DNA of 64,000 bases, taken from NCBI RefSeq assembly GCF_904849725.1, contig NC_058522.1:234397084-234461083 (forward strand), read 5' to 3'. Origin of the DNA: Hordeum vulgare subsp. vulgare. Lineage: Eukaryota > Streptophyta > Magnoliopsida > Poales > Poaceae. Both the position numbers and the translations under genes were made by a program. The notes under the pieces are model-generated. The model made no database searches, was not told where the DNA came from, and was given only the letters and a program-made list of their open reading frames with translations. Below, one piece after another: positions 1-11,882 of the stretch (position 1 is its first letter; each line of letters starts with the position of its first letter).

Positions 1-1290
1 CCATCGCGCGATCCCGACTCTCACACAAAGGATGACAATTATTAAACAAATCATGCTCTGACTTCATCACATAACCGTTCACCATACGTGCATGCTACTG
101 GAACCACAAATTTTAACACAGGTATTTCTTCCAATTCACAATTACTTACTAGCATGACTCTCATATTACCATCTTCATATCTCAAAACTATATGCAAGGA
201 ATCAAACTTCTCATCATATTCAATGCACTTAATATGAAAGTTTTTATTATATCCCTCTTGGATGCCCATTATATTAGGACTAAATTCATAACCTAAACCA
301 ACTACCATGTTGTTTAGATACTATCAAAATAATATAAGTTAGGTATGAGAGCTCAATAATTTCTACAATATTAAACACCACCGTGCTCTAAAAATATATA
401 GGTGAAGCACTAGAGCAATGTTGCCTAGCTCAAAAGATATAAGTGAAGCACATAGAGTATTCAAATAAATTCACGATTCAGCATGTATCTCTCAAAATAT
501 GTGTGCAGCAAGGATAATTTTGGCAAACTAAAAAGTAAAGACTCATATCATACAACACACTCTAAGCAAAACACATATCATGTGGTGAATAAAAATATAG
601 CCTCAAGTAAATTTATCGATGGATTGAAGACGAAAGAGGGGATGCCTTCTGGGGAATCCCCAAGCTTAGGATCTTAGGTATCCTTGAATATGGCTTGGTA
701 TTCCTTGGGAAGCCCCAATATTAGGCTCTTTCCACTCCTTATTCCGTAGTCCATCAAATCTTTACCCAAAACTTGAAAACTTCACAACACAAAACTCAAC
801 AGAAAACTCATGAGATTCGTTAGTATAAGAAAGATAAATCACCACTTTAGGTACTGTTGTGAACTCATTCTTTATTTATATTTATGTAATATTTAATGTA
901 TTCCAACTTATCCATGGTTCATACCCCCTGATACAACCCATAGTTTCATCAAAATAAGCAAACAACACAAAGAAAACAGAATCTGTCAAAAACAGAACAG
1001 TCTGTAGAAATCTGATTACTTCGAATACTTATGTAACTTCAAAAATTCTGAAAACATAAGAAGAAATTTGTATATTAATCTTGTGTAAAAAATTCAGATT
1101 ACAATCACGTTCCACTGAATTTTAAAAAATCCTGGACTCGGGGGCGAAAGTTTCTGTTTTCCAGCAAAATCAAATTGCAAACACCGTAGACCATCCAAAG
1201 GTCTTACTTGGCTCAAACACTAATTGAAACAAGAAAACACAATTATTACATAGGTAATAATGTGTTCACTCAAAAATAGAAGCAATAAAA
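1..1290 (-). other. Non-coding 3' internal region of element A
   Basis: No supportable gene. On the minus strand it aligns by eye with the 3' internal region of element B (about 11,890-13,110), including the segment around the GCATGCACGTATGGTGAACCG motif near base 75. A near copy of the polypurine-tract motif lies at 654-667 (minus). Confidence 0.7.
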
Positions 1291-1339
1291 ATTGGGTTGC
1301 CTCCCAAGAAGCGCCATTATTTAACGCCCCTAGCTAGGC
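1291..1339 (-). other. Conserved structured block after the ORF (copy in element A)
   Basis: Minus strand reads GCCTAGCTAGGGGCG followed by TTAAATAATGGCGC and TTGGGAGGCAACCCAA. The same block follows the coding region in elements B (11835) and C (31679). The TTGGG/CCCAA inverted repeat is kept in all three copies. Confidence 0.7.
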
Positions 1340-1358
1340 ATAACGATTTCAATGATGC

Positions 1359-2174
1359 TCACATAAAAAGTAGTAACTCAGATATGCAAAAGAACATCAT
1401 GAATAGCATGAAAAACACATTTAAGTCCAACCCACTTCCTATGCATAGGTATTTTGTGAGAAAACAATTTATGGAACAAGAATTAACTAGCATAGAAAGG
1501 CAAAACAAGCATAACTTCAAAACTTTAAACACATAGAGAGGAAACTTGATATTACTGAAATTCCTACAAGCATGTGTCCTCCCCTCATAATAAATTTTAG
1601 TAGAATCATGAAGGAATTCAATGATATAACTATCATATATAATTTTATCTTCATGATCCACATGCATGCAAATTTGACACTCTTCCAAAATAGTGGGATT
1701 ATCATTAACTAAAGTCATGACCTCCCCAAACCCGCTTTTATCAAAAAAAATAGATTGAACACTCTCCAAAATAGTGGGATAAATAATGCCTAAATTTGAC
1801 ACTCTTCCAAACCCACTTTCAATATCATAATCGTCATGATTATTAAATAAATTATCAATATCATAAGAAGCATTATCACCCCAATAATGATCATTGCAAT
1901 AAGTAGTGATCACGGCAAACTCATCAAATATAGCATCCCCAAGCTTGTGGGTTTGCATATCATTATCATAGTTGATATCAATAGAATTTATAAAAATATC
2001 ATTGCAATCATGCTTTTAATTCAAGGAAACATTGTGAATCACTTCATCACAATTTTCAGATTCACGAATCTCAAGCAAAACTTCATAGAGATAATCAAGT
2101 ACACTCAACTCACTAGCAATTGGTTCATCATAATTGGATCTCTCGACAATATTAGCAAGTGTACAAGGATCCAT
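1359..2174 (-). pseudogene. Unknown ORF (ORF-X) of non-autonomous Athila-type element, one in-frame stop
   Basis: One minus-strand frame of about 271 codons runs from the ATG at 2172-2174 to 1359, broken by a single TAA at 2016-2018. It is homologous over its whole length to the ORF at 11067-11815 in element B: both start MDP, share LAN..ERSNY-like and PIASELS segments, a motif around CNDH.WGD.SYD, and a hydrophobic, Leu-rich C terminus. I recognise no gag, protease or polymerase domain. It occupies the place of gag in an element with normal LTR and primer site, so it may be a packaging or regulatory protein, or a strongly diverged gag. Function unknown. Confidence 0.55.
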
Positions 2175-2407
2175 ATCAATAAAATTTTAGCAAGCAAAGA
2201 TGCAAGCAAATAAAAGGCACGTGGTAACACAAGTAGACAAAAAGAGATCCAATGAGAAAAAGGCGAATAAAACGAAAAATCATTTTGGTATTTTCTTGAA
2301 AATCATTTTAGAAGTGGGGGAGAGGAAAATGAGAGGCAAATGGCAAATAATGTAAATGTAAGAGATGAGTTTGTGATGGGTACTTTGTAAGACCTTTCTA
2401 TGTATCC

Positions 2408-2425
2408 TCCCTGGCAACGGCGCTA
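2408..2425 (-). other. Primer-binding site of element A (tRNA-Asp type)
   Basis: Minus-strand TAGCGCCGTTGCCAGGGA closely matches the complement of the plant tRNA-Asp 3' end (TGGCGCCGTTGCCGGGGA), the usual primer of Athila-type elements. Confidence 0.85.
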
Positions 2426-2436
2426 TAAATCCTTCT

Positions 2437-4004
2437 TGCTACTTCTCGATCTTGCGTTGGTTTTCCCTTGAAGAGGAAAGGGTGATGCAGCGAAGTAGAT
2501 AAGTATTTCCCTCCGTTTGCTGAGAACCAAGGTATCAATCCAGTAGGAGGAACAAGCAAGCCCCAATATTAGCACCTACACAAATAATCAAACACTTGGA
2601 CCCGACGCAACAAAGGGGTTGTCAATCCCTTCACGGTTATTTGCAAGGATGAGATCTGATAGAGATAGATATAAAAGCTAGAAGTAAAACAAAAGTAAAT
2701 AAATTGCAGCAAAGTATTTTTGGTGTTTTTTGGTTTATAGATCTGAAAATAATATGTGGAAAATAGACCCGGGGGGCATAGATTTCACTAGAGGCTTCTC
2801 TCATGAAGGAAAATAATACGGTGGGTGAACAAATTACTGTCGAGCAATTGATAGAAAAGCAAATAATCATGAAGATATCTAAGGCAATGATTATGCGTAT
2901 ATGCATCACGTCCGTGTCAAGTGGACCGGAACGATTCTGCATCTACTACTATTACTCCACACATGGACCGACTCTTGCCTGCATCTAGAGTATTAAGTTC
3001 ATGAAGAACATAGTAACGCATTAAGTAAGATGACATGATGTAGAGGAATTAACTCAAGCAATATGATGAAAACACCATCTTTTTATCCCTGATGGCAAGA
3101 ATGCAATACGTGCCTCGCTACCCCTACTTTGTCACTAGGTGGGGACACCGCAAGATTGAACCCAAAACTAAGCACTTCTCCCATTGAAAGAACTACCAAT
3201 CTAGTTGGCCAAACCAAACCAGTAGTTAGAAGAGACTTGCAAAGATATGAAATCATGCATATAAGAAATTAGGAAAGACTCAAATAATATTCATATATAA
3301 TCTGAACATAAACTCACAATTCATCGGATCTCGACAAACTCACCGCAAAAGAGTATGACATCGTATAGGTCTCCATGAAGATCATGGAGAACATGGTATT
3401 GAAGATCAAAGAGAGAGAAGAAGCCATCTAGCTACTAGCTATGGACCCGTAGGTCTGTGGTAAACTACTCACGCATCATCGGATAGGCAATGGTGTTGAT
3501 GTAGAAGCCCTCCGTGATCGAATCCCCCTCCGGCAGATTACCGAAAGAGGCTCACATGTTGGATCTCTCGGAAACAGAGGCTTCCGGCGGCGAAAAAGTA
3601 TTTCTTGGTGTTGTTTTGATAATGATGAATTTTTTGGAAATTTATAGGACAAGAAATAGAGTTAGGAGACCTGCATGGGGGCCACAAGACAAGGGGAGCG
3701 GCCTACCCCCTGGTCGTGCCCTATAGGCTTGTGGCCTTCCGGCAGGTGCCTTGCCCCCTACTCCATGTCTGGCAGATCTCTCTCGTTCGAGAAAAAAAAT
3801 CATTTTGGATAATTTATTCCGTTTGGACTCCGTTTAATATTCCTTATCTAAAAAACCCAAAAGAAGGAAAAAACAGAAACTGGCACTAGGCTCTAGTCCC
3901 AAAAATAATATAAAACATCATATTAATGCATATAAAAACAGCCAAAATAGATAATATAATAGCATGGAACAATAAAAAATTATAGATACATTGGAGACGT
4001 ATCA
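2437..4004 (-). repeat. 5' LTR of element A
   Basis: On the minus strand it opens TGATACGTCTCCAATG at 4004 and closes GTAGCA at 2437, with a primer site starting 12 nt beyond. Length is 1568 bp. A TATA-like TATAAAT lies at 3640-3646, about 358 nt from the LTR start, the same offset as in the other LTRs of this type in the window. Confidence 0.88.
3640..3646 (-). promoter_or_regulatory. TATA box of element A LTR
   Basis: Minus-strand CCTATAAATT. The TATA motif lies 356-360 nt from the LTR start in six LTRs of this type here (this one, 9651, 25091, 28167, 34694, and 59824-59830 on the minus strand), which supports a real promoter. Confidence 0.6.
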
Positions 4005-4600
4005 ATCACCCTTGGGTGGAGGAGGATCCCCAAGTATTTCAACACGCGGGTTGTGTTTCAAAATAGGCTGTTGATCAAAGAAAATCTTATCTATTTCATT
4101 CCTTTCATTCATATGCATATCATTTTCATGGTCTAGCAAATATTGTTCTAAGGGATCAGTAGGAGGCACATCAATAGAAGAGAAACCAATAATTTCATCT
4201 TTACTAGGCAATTTTTTGTCATGGGGTTGTCTACGAAATTTAGAGAAATTGAACTCATGAGACACATCCCCAAAACTTACAGTAACAGTTTCTTTCTCAC
4301 AATCAATCCTAGCATTAACAGTATTCAGGAAGGGTCTACCAAATATAATGGGGCAAAAATCATCTTGTGGGGAACCAAGAACAAGAAAATGAGTAGGATA
4401 CTTTATTTTCCCACACAAGACTTCAACATCTCTAACAATCCCCATTGGTGCAATAGTATCTCTATTAGCAAGCTTAATGGTAACATCAATTTCTTCTAAT
4501 TCAGTTGGTGCAATGCCATTCAAAATTTCTTTATATAAGGTAAAGGGAATTGAACTCACACTAGCACCCACATCACATAAGCCATGATAACAATGATCTC
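4005..4600 (-). pseudogene. Athila-type aspartic protease domain, truncated by element A
   Basis: Retroviral-type aspartic protease that would process the polyprotein. The minus-strand frame contains DVGASVSSIP with the catalytic Asp codon near 4574, then IVRDVEVLCG and CPIIFGRPFL (the flap and hydrophobic-Gly motifs of Athila proteases), and a tail ending PPILKH-like, PPPPKGD. Translation ends exactly at element A: the first three bases of A's LTR (TGA, 4004-4002) supply the stop. The region joining it to gag is in another frame, so this is a pseudogene. Confidence 0.82.
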
Positions 4601-5781
4601 ATATTTTAACAGAAACAATAGACACGCCAAAAATAGTTCTATGTTTACCTTCAGTATCAGGTCTAGCAATTCTAGCAGCTTCATCACAGAAATGAATAAC
4701 ATGCCCATCAATATTATCAACCAAGAGATCTTTAACCATAGCAATACTAGGTTCAACTTTAATCTGTTCAGATGGTATAGGTGTTCTAGTAAAACTCTTA
4801 TGAACCACAGTTGAAGCTTTAACATGTTCCTTTATTCTAACAGAAAAGGGTGGTTTCTCAATATAAGCAGTAGGAATAACAGGATCAGCATTATAAATAA
4901 TGGTTTCTTCTTCAACTTTAATAGATTCAACTACTTTAACTTCAATGGGAGGATGATATTTAAACCACTTCTCCTTGGGGAGATCAACATGGGTAGAAAA
5001 AGATTCATAGAATGAAGCTACTACCTCAGAGTCAAGTCCATATTTAGTGTTAAAATCACGAAAAGCATCGGTGTTTATAAAGGATTTAACACAATCAAAC
5101 TTAAGGCTTATACCTGACTCATTACCTTCATCGAGTTCCCAATCTTCAAAGTTGCTTTAATTCTTTCCAATAAGTCCCATTTGAATTCAATATCTTCCTT
5201 CATAAAGGAATCGGCACAAGAAGTATCGAGCATGGATTGATCATTACGAGAGAGCCGAGCATAAAAATTCTGAATAATAATTTCTCTTGGGAGCTCATGA
5301 TTGGGGCATGAATATAACATTGACTTAAGCCTCCCCCAAGCTTGAGCGATTCTTTCTCCTTCACGAGGCCAAAATTATAAATATAATTCCGATCACGATG
5401 AACCAGATGCATAGGATAAAACTTCTGATGAAATTCCAATTTTAATCGGTTGTAGTTCCATCATCCAATATCATCAAATAGCCTATACCATATCAACACC
5501 TTCTCCTTCAAAGATAAAGGAAAGACCTTATTCTTGGCATCATCCTCGGGCAGACCTACAGCCTTAAATAATCCGCAAACTTCATCCACATAGATTAGAT
5601 GCAAATCAGGATGTAGTGTTCCATCTTCTGCCTAAGGATTAGCTAGCAATTTTTCTATCATACCTGAAGGAATTTCATAATAAATATTTTCAGTAGGTGC
5701 AGCAGGTTGAGTAGCATCTCTTTTTTCTTCTCATTGGGGTGAAGATACCCCAAACAAGCCCCTCAAAGGATAATTTTCCAT
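4601..5781 (-). pseudogene. Athila-type gag and gag-protease linker, degraded
   Basis: Starts at an ATG at 5779-5781 (minus). The pieces match the Athila retrotransposon gag layout in order: N-terminal MENYPLRG; a capsid region including LHLIYVDEV, FPLSL and RDRNYI; then LYSCPNHELPRE and IIQNFYARLSRNDQSML; a linker with FKWDLLERI; and, in 4601-4810, VHKSFTRTPIPSEQIKVEPS. At least two in-frame stops and several frame changes break it. A PPT-like AAGCTTGGGGGAGGCTT lies in the gag region near 5320-5345. Not functional. Confidence 0.8.
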
Positions 5782-5858
5782 AGTGACAAGTGACAGTAAA
5801 TTTCAGCACAATATATAAATTTTTCCTTACCAAGTTACACTCACCAAAGGCGCTTCAC

Positions 5859-5876
5859 TCCCCGGCAATGGCGCCA
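5859..5876 (-). other. Primer-binding site of element A2 (tRNA-Asp)
   Basis: Minus strand TGGCGCCATTGCCGGGGA differs by one base from the tRNA-Asp complement and lies 11 nt after the LTR end. Confidence 0.9.
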
Positions 5877-5887
5877 TAAAAGATTCT

Positions 5888-7058
5888 TGATGACCCACAA
5901 GTGTAGGGGATCTATCGTAGTCCTTTTGATAAGTAAGAGTGTCGAACCCAGCGAGGAGCAGAAGGAAATGACAAGCGGCTTTCTGTAAGGTATTCTGTGC
6001 AAGCATTGAAATTGTCAATAACAGATAGTTTTGTGGTAGGGTAATTCGTAACGGGTAGCAAGTAACAAATGTAACAAAGGTGCATCAAGGTGTCCCAATC
6101 GTTTTTGTAGCAAAGGACAAGCCTGGACAAACTCTTATATAAAGCAAAGCGCTCCCAAGGACACGTGGGAATTTCTGTCAAGCTAGTTTTCATCATGCTC
6201 AAATGATTCGCGTTCGTTACTTTGATAATTTGATATGTGGATGGACCGGTGCTTGGGTGCTGCCCTTACTTGGACAAACCTACCACTTATGATTAACCTA
6301 TCTCGCAAGCATCCGCAACTACGAAAGAAGAATTAAGATAAATCTAACCATAGCATGAAACATATGGATCCAAATCAGCTCCTTAGGAAGCAACGCATAA
6401 ACTAGGGTTTAAGCTTCTGTCACTCTAGCAACCCATCATCTACTTATTACTTCCCAATTCCTTCCCCTCGGACCAAATAATGGTGAAGTGTCATGTAGTC
6501 GACGTTCACATGACACCACTAGAGGATAGACAACGTACATGTCATCAAAATATGGAACGAATACCAAATTCACATGATTACTTATAGCAAGACTTATCCC
6601 ATGTCCTCAGGAACAAACGTAATTACTCACAAAGTGTATTCATGTTCATAATCAGAGGAGTATTAATAATCATTAAGGATATGAACATATGATCTTCCAC
6701 CAAATAAACCAACTAGCATCAACTACAAGGAGTAATCAACACTACTAGCAACCCCCAAGTACCAACTCTGAGGTTTGAGACAAAGATCGGATACGAGAGA
6801 TGAACTAGGGTTTGGAGAGGAGATGGTGCTGATGAAGATGTTTATGGAGATTGACCCCCTCTCGATGAGAGGATCGTTGGTGATGACGATGGCTTTGATC
6901 CCCCCTCCCCGGGAGGGAAGTTTCCCCAGCGGAATAGCTCCGCCGGAGCTCTAGATTGGTTCTACCCAAGTTCCGCCTCGAGACGGCGACGCTTCATCCC
7001 GAAAGCTCTCCTCTGGGTTTTTTTCCAGGTCAAAACCCTTCATATAGCACAAGATGGG
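5888..7058 (-). repeat. 5' LTR of element A2, 3' part only
   Basis: Plus-strand text starts TGATGACCCACAAGTG, the reverse complement of an LTR end GGGTCATCA. It matches 48956-50042 closely (same order of motifs, e.g. the CTAGGGTTT...GGAGATGGTGCTGATGAAGATG region written here in two parts). The upstream U3 part is missing because A3 inserted at 7058/7059; the expected duplicate of 7054-7058 is not in the window. Confidence 0.8.
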
Positions 7059-8704
7059 TGATGACGAGATAATTTATATACTTCTTGCCCCCCTCATTGG
7101 TTACCCCAAGTGCAAGGTTGAGATGTAGTCAGTATCAAGTTTCCCTTACACAGAGACTGTAAGGTTTACCGAACAAGGAGGACTCCGAGGTTCAACAAGT
7201 AGGTGTCCGCTACTCTGGCACTTAAATAGGGCGTGGACCTACACACACAGTAAATAACTTTGCTCCCAACGAGTACAGAAAGGTTGTCAAACTCTCCGGC
7301 CTTGTATTTTGCAAAGGATCAAAACACAAGCGGGAATAGTAATGGTGATTGCAACAGGAAAGTAAATAAAGTAGTAAATAGTGGAGGTGTAAACAGTGGT
7401 GGAAATATGGACCGGAGTCTCATGATGTTCACTAGTGATGTCTCTCTCCCAAAAGATGATAAACAGCTATATGAGGTAAACAAATTACAGATAGGCAATT
7501 GACAAAATTATAAATGCACCGCAATGCTAATCATGCTCCTTGATTGTTCTGAGGCTCACAGTAATGGGCAGTAAGCAAAATCAAGTAGACCTTTTATTCA
7601 TCGGCATCTACTTACTAATCATCCACCTTGAGATATCTATCCAGAACATCTCGCTGGTATTAAGTTGCGAGTCCCACCCAAAGTGTAAACTCAAAGCAAC
7701 GGACAATTGCATTAATGAACTATGTGTAAGGTAAACAATACTTGCAACCGCGGTCACAAGCACCGTTGTTTTCTCCCTGGTGGCAACAGCACACCCCCTA
7801 GTCTCATGTTTCTGTCACTCAAGCTAGACATCGAGGGGTATGAACCCACAATCATGCATAACGCTCCCTCTTGGAGTTACAATCTACTACTCTGCCAAAG
7901 TAATAAAAGGTAACGGAGAACATGCATAAATCACTAAGAACGTAATATAAAAGGAGAACCAAATATATAACTCACAACAATCTGAACATAATCTCATAAT
8001 CCATCAGATCCCATCAAACTCAACATAGCAATAGTAAGAGGATTACATATATGCCTTGATCATGTAGGGAAGCTCACAAGTACTAACCATTGAAGCACAA
8101 GATTGGAGAGAAGACATCACATAGCTACTGGTCATGGACTCATGGTCCAAGAAGGACTACTCACGGCAGGTCCGGGAAGTGTCCATGGTGGTGGAGAAGC
8201 TCCCAGAGATCAATCCTCCCTCCGAAAGGGTGCCGAGAAGAGGTCTCCTCATGCTCCCGATCTTGAAAGCGCTGCGGCGGCGGAACGGTGGAGGAATTCG
8301 TGATTCTCGATACGGTACGAGGGTTTCCACTCAGGAATGTAAATATAGGCGAAAGGAGGGCACCGGAGGAGGTGGGCCGCACCAAGGCGGCCTGGTGGCG
8401 CGGCCAGGGGCCTGGCCGCGCGGGGAGGCCGCTTGGGCACGCCCTGGGCCCCCTTCGGTGATCCTGGAGTTCCTGTCATGCTGATTTTTATATATATTTC
8501 CTGGAATTTTTCGTGCTTCGGAAAATTGGGTAAATGCCCCTGCAAAAAAGACATCAGCAGACAGAAACTAGCACTGGGTGCACTAAGTTAGTAGGTTAGT
8601 CCAAATATGTGAAAAATTATATTGAAGTGTTGAAAAACAGATAACAATGTCACCCAAAAGATCATGGAACAACAAGAAATTATAGATACGTTAGGGACGT
8701 ATCA
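7059..8704 (-). repeat. 3' LTR of element A3
   Basis: Minus strand opens TGATACGTCCCTAACG at 8704, directly after a PPT, and ends GTCATCA at 7059. Length 1646 bp. Its 3' end differs from the other LTRs of this type, so the left border (7059) is chosen from the CA end plus the break in the A2 LTR and is less sure than the right border. Confidence 0.7.
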
Positions 8705-8738
8705 ACATCCCAAAGCTTAATTCCTGCTCGTCCTCGAG
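8705..8738 (-). other. Polypurine tract and pre-PPT hairpin of element A3
   Basis: Minus strand: CTCG-AGGA-CGAG (8738-8727), then 22 nt including AGGAATTAAGCTTTGGGATG up to the LTR. The same arrangement precedes the 3' LTRs of B and C. Confidence 0.75.
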
Positions 8739-9293
8739 TAGGTAAATGATAACAGAAATAATTTCTGTGGTGACATGATATCACACATATAAGAACTACA
8801 AAGTAAAGCAAGTAAGATATGCAATTCAAGTCAAAACAATAACAAGCAAGAGTCTATATCTAGTATTAAGATTAGCAAAGTTGGAACATAAAGGTGCAAG
8901 AGCTCTCGTTGTTCGTGACTCTAATGTCTCCAAATGGTGTTTGCGTGCAAGAAGTGGGAGAGGGGTTGAGAGTAAAAATAGTTTTTTAATTGAGGACTCA
9001 ATCTATTACAATTTCGCACTTGGTCTCCTTCGGAATCTTATTTTGACTCATCCCCAGACCACTTGTCAGGTACAAGTCAAAATGATCCTCTCCCTTTCGA
9101 CTTTGAGCACTCATGCAATGGATGAGCGTAAGCAAGATATATTGGCACTTAGGATGCCAAAGATAATAATCATGGGGAAGGAAGACAAAAAGGGTGTGAA
9201 AGGCTCACATCAATGAGGACAATCATAGGTGAGATAAAACCAAATGATAGATATGATGTGAGGAGTAGGGATTGCCATGAAACGGATGCACAT
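8739..9293 (-). other. Non-coding 3' internal region of A3, left of element B
   Basis: No supportable gene. It continues at 26268 after B is removed. An open frame at 8881-9216 (plus) is unlike any known product. Confidence 0.6.
9289..9293. repeat. Target-site duplication of element B, left copy
   Basis: CACAT, repeated exactly at 26263-26267 right after the 3' LTR. Confidence 0.92.
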
Positions 9294-10822
9294 TGATACG
9301 TCTCCAACGTAACTATAATTTTTTATGGTTTCATGCTATTATCCTGTCAAACTTCGGATGTTTTGTATGCCTTTTATATCTTTTTGGGACTAACTTATTA
9401 ACTTAGTGCCAAGTGCCAGTTCCTGTTTTTTCCATGTTTTTTACCCCTTTCAGAGGAGGATTTTAAACGGAGTCCAAACGGAATGAAACTTCCAAAAAGA
9501 TTTTTTTTTCGAAACAGAAGAAGATCGGGAAGCTTGAGAACCAAGGTAGGGGGCCACCAGGGACCCCACAAGCCCCTAGCCGCGGCCAGGGGCCCCGCGC
9601 CTCCCAGGCTTGTGGGCTCCCTCGGCCACCTCTGCCCTAGGTCTTTCGCCTATATATTCCCAATAATTCTAGAAAAAATGAGGAGATCATCGAAAGTACT
9701 ATTCCACCGCCGCAAGCTTCTATCTCCGCAAGATCCCATCTAGGGCACGTTCTGGTGCCCTGTCGGAGGGGGATTCAGATACAAAGGGCTTCTTCATCAA
9801 CACCATGACCTCTCCGATAATGTGTGAGTAGTTCACCGTAGACCTACGGGTCCATAGCTAGTAGCTAGATGGCTTCTTCTCTCTCTTGGATCTTCAATAC
9901 AAAGTTCTCCATGATCTTCATGGAGATCTATCCGATGTAATCTTATTTTGCGGTGTGTTTGTCGAGATCCGATGAATTGTGGATTTATGATCAGATTATC
10001 TATGAATCTTATTTGAGTTTCTTCTGATCTCTCTTATGCATGATTTCATATCCTTGTAATTCTCTTCGAGTTGTGGGTTTTGTTTGGCCATCTTGATCTA
10101 TGATTCTTGCAATGGCAGAGGTGCTTGGTTTTGGGTTCATACCGTGCGGTGACCTCACCCAGTGACAAAAGGGGTAGCGAGGCATGCACCATGTTGTTGC
10201 CTTCAAGGGTAAAAGGATGGGGTTTTCATCATTGGTTTGAGTTTATCCCTCTACATCATGTCATCTTGCTTAAGGCGTTACTCTGTTCGTCATGAACTCA
10301 ATACACTAGATGCATGCTGGATAGCGGTCGATGTGTGGAGTAATAGTAGTAGATGCAGAAAGTATCGGTCTACTTGTCTCGGACGTGATGCCTATATGTA
10401 TGATCATTTCCTTAGATATCGTCATGACTTTGCGCGGTTCTATCAATTACTCGACAGTAATTTGTTCACCCATCGTAATATTTGCTATTTTGAGAGAAGC
10501 CTCTAGGGAACACTATGGCCCGTGGGTCTACTTCACACCATATTTTCAGCCTTACACTTTTTCTTCGTTGCACTTTCCGCCTTCAGATCTCACTTTGCAA
10601 TCAATCTTGAAGGGATTGACAACCCCTTTATAGCGTTGGGTGCAAGCTCTTTTGTGTTTGTGCATGTACTCTGGACTTGACAAGATTCTCCTACTGGATT
10701 GATACCTTGGTTCTCAAACTGAGGGAAATACTTACTGCTCCTGTGCTGCATCGCTCTTTCCTCTTCAAGGGAAAAACCAACGCAAGCTCAAGAGACGACA
10801 GAAGTTTTCTGTCGCCGTAGCA
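9294..10822 (+). repeat. 5' LTR of element B
   Basis: TGATACGTCTCCAACG to GTAGCA, 1529 bp, then 10 nt and the primer site. TATATAT at 9651-9657 is the likely TATA box. The last 22-26 bases contain a copy of leader plus partial primer site (see findings). Confidence 0.92.
9651..9657 (+). promoter_or_regulatory. TATA box of element B 5' LTR
   Basis: GCCTATATATTCCC, 357 nt into the LTR, matched at 25091-25097 in the 3' LTR. Confidence 0.6.
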
Positions 10823-10832
10823 GAAGAATTTC

Positions 10833-10850
10833 TGGCGCTGTTGCCGGGGA
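10833..10850 (+). other. Primer-binding site of element B (tRNA-Asp)
   Basis: TGGCGCTGTTGCCGGGGA, one base different from the tRNA-Asp 3' end complement. Confidence 0.92.
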
Positions 10851-11066
10851 GGATCAAGTCAAGAACTCATCCAAGTAAGTGTCGCAAACTCATCTCTTGC
10901 ATTTACTTTTTTGCCTCTCGTTTTCCTCTCCCCCACTTCTGAAAAACAAAAATTTACAAAAATATTTGCCTTTTTCGTTCGCCCTTTATTTCGCTTGCCT
11001 TTCCTTTGCTTGTGTGCTATGTGCCTTCAATATGCTTGCATCTTCGCTTGCTGAAAATCTATTGAT

Positions 11067-11815
11067 ATGGATCCTCATCCACTTGCTAATCTCTTTAAGA
11101 GATCCAATTATGTTGATCCAATTGCTAGTGAGTTGAGTGCACTTGACTTTCTCTATGGAGTTTTGCTTGAGATGCATGAATTTGAAAATCGTGATGAAGA
11201 AGTTTATGAAGTGATTCACGAGGGCTCCTTGAATGAAAAGCATGATTGCAATGGTTTCACTATAAATTCTATTAGTGACAATCATGCTAAAAATATGCAA
11301 AACCCTAAGCTTGGGGATGCTAGTTTTGCTATGTCCCCTACTCGTTGCAATGATCATGATTGGGGTGATGATTTTTCTTACGATCTTGAAGATTTGTTTA
11401 AGCCTCATAATGATTATGATATTTGCAACAATATTGAAAGTGGGACTGGAGAAGTCATGATTTATTTGATGATAATCGCACTATTTTTGAAGAGCGCCAA
11501 CTTTGCATGCATGTGGATCATGAAAAGAATATCCTATGTGATAGTTACATTGTTGAATTTGATTATGATCCCACATGTAATTGCTATGAGAGAGGAAAAT
11601 ATTGTGGTAGAAACTTTCATGCTACCAAATTACCTCTTATTATGTTGAGATTGCTATTGTCTCTTTCTTCTTCCTTGCATTTGGTAACTATTGGTTGTCT
11701 TGCCAATTTGTTTTCCTATAAAATGCCTATGCATAGGAAGTATGTTAGACTTAGATGTGATTTTCATATGCTTTATGATGCTCTCGTTGTGCTTCAATTC
11801 TTGTCTTTTGTGTGA
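11067..11815 (+). pseudogene. ORF-X of element B, unknown protein, frameshifted
   Basis: An open frame of 193 codons starts at the ATG at 11067 (MDPHPLANLF) and runs to 11648. Homology to the element A copy switches frame near 11,455-11,510 and continues in the frame that ends at 11815 (MHVDHE... to ...LQFLSFV). The acidic segment CNDHDWGDDFSYDLEDLF and a hydrophobic Leu-rich C terminus are shared with A. PKLGDA in it is encoded by an exact copy of the element's PPT motif (11307-11320). No known domain recognised. Conservation in two diverged elements suggests past selection or common descent of a cassette; I cannot tell which. Confidence 0.55.
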
Positions 11816-11834
11816 GCATCATTGAATTATCAAT

Positions 11835-11882
11835 GCCTAGCTAAGGGCGTTAAACAATAGCGCTTGTTGGGAGTCAACCCAA
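11835..11882 (+). other. Conserved structured block after ORF-X (copy in element B)
   Basis: GCCTAGCTAAGGGCGTTAAA, then CAATAGCGCTTGTTGGGAG and TCAACCCAA. Same block as at 1291-1339 (minus) and 31679-31726. Confidence 0.7.

Larger units (their letters stand above)
1..4004 (-). mobile_element. Element A: partial non-autonomous Athila-type Gypsy retrotransposon
   Basis: Read on the minus strand, the order is 5' LTR (4004 to 2437), tRNA-Asp-type primer site, an unknown ORF, a conserved block and a long non-coding 3' region that leaves the window at base 1. The layout matches element B, which lies in opposite orientation at 9294. No reverse transcriptase or integrase is visible, so it would need enzymes in trans. 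It is inserted in the protease region of another Athila-type element (4005 onward). Its TSD cannot be checked because the 3' LTR lies outside the window. Sabrina- or Fatima-like naming is a guess. Confidence 0.85.
4005..7058 (-). mobile_element. Element A2: 5' part of an Athila-type Gypsy element (5' LTR, primer site, gag, protease)
   Basis: Minus order: truncated 5' LTR (7058 to 5888), primer site (5876 to 5859), gag, protease. Element A interrupts it in the protease domain, so the rest of pol, if any, lies left of the window. Its LTR is interrupted at 7058/7059 by element A3. The coding part resembles Triticeae Athila-type polyproteins but is broken by stops and frameshifts. Confidence 0.82.
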
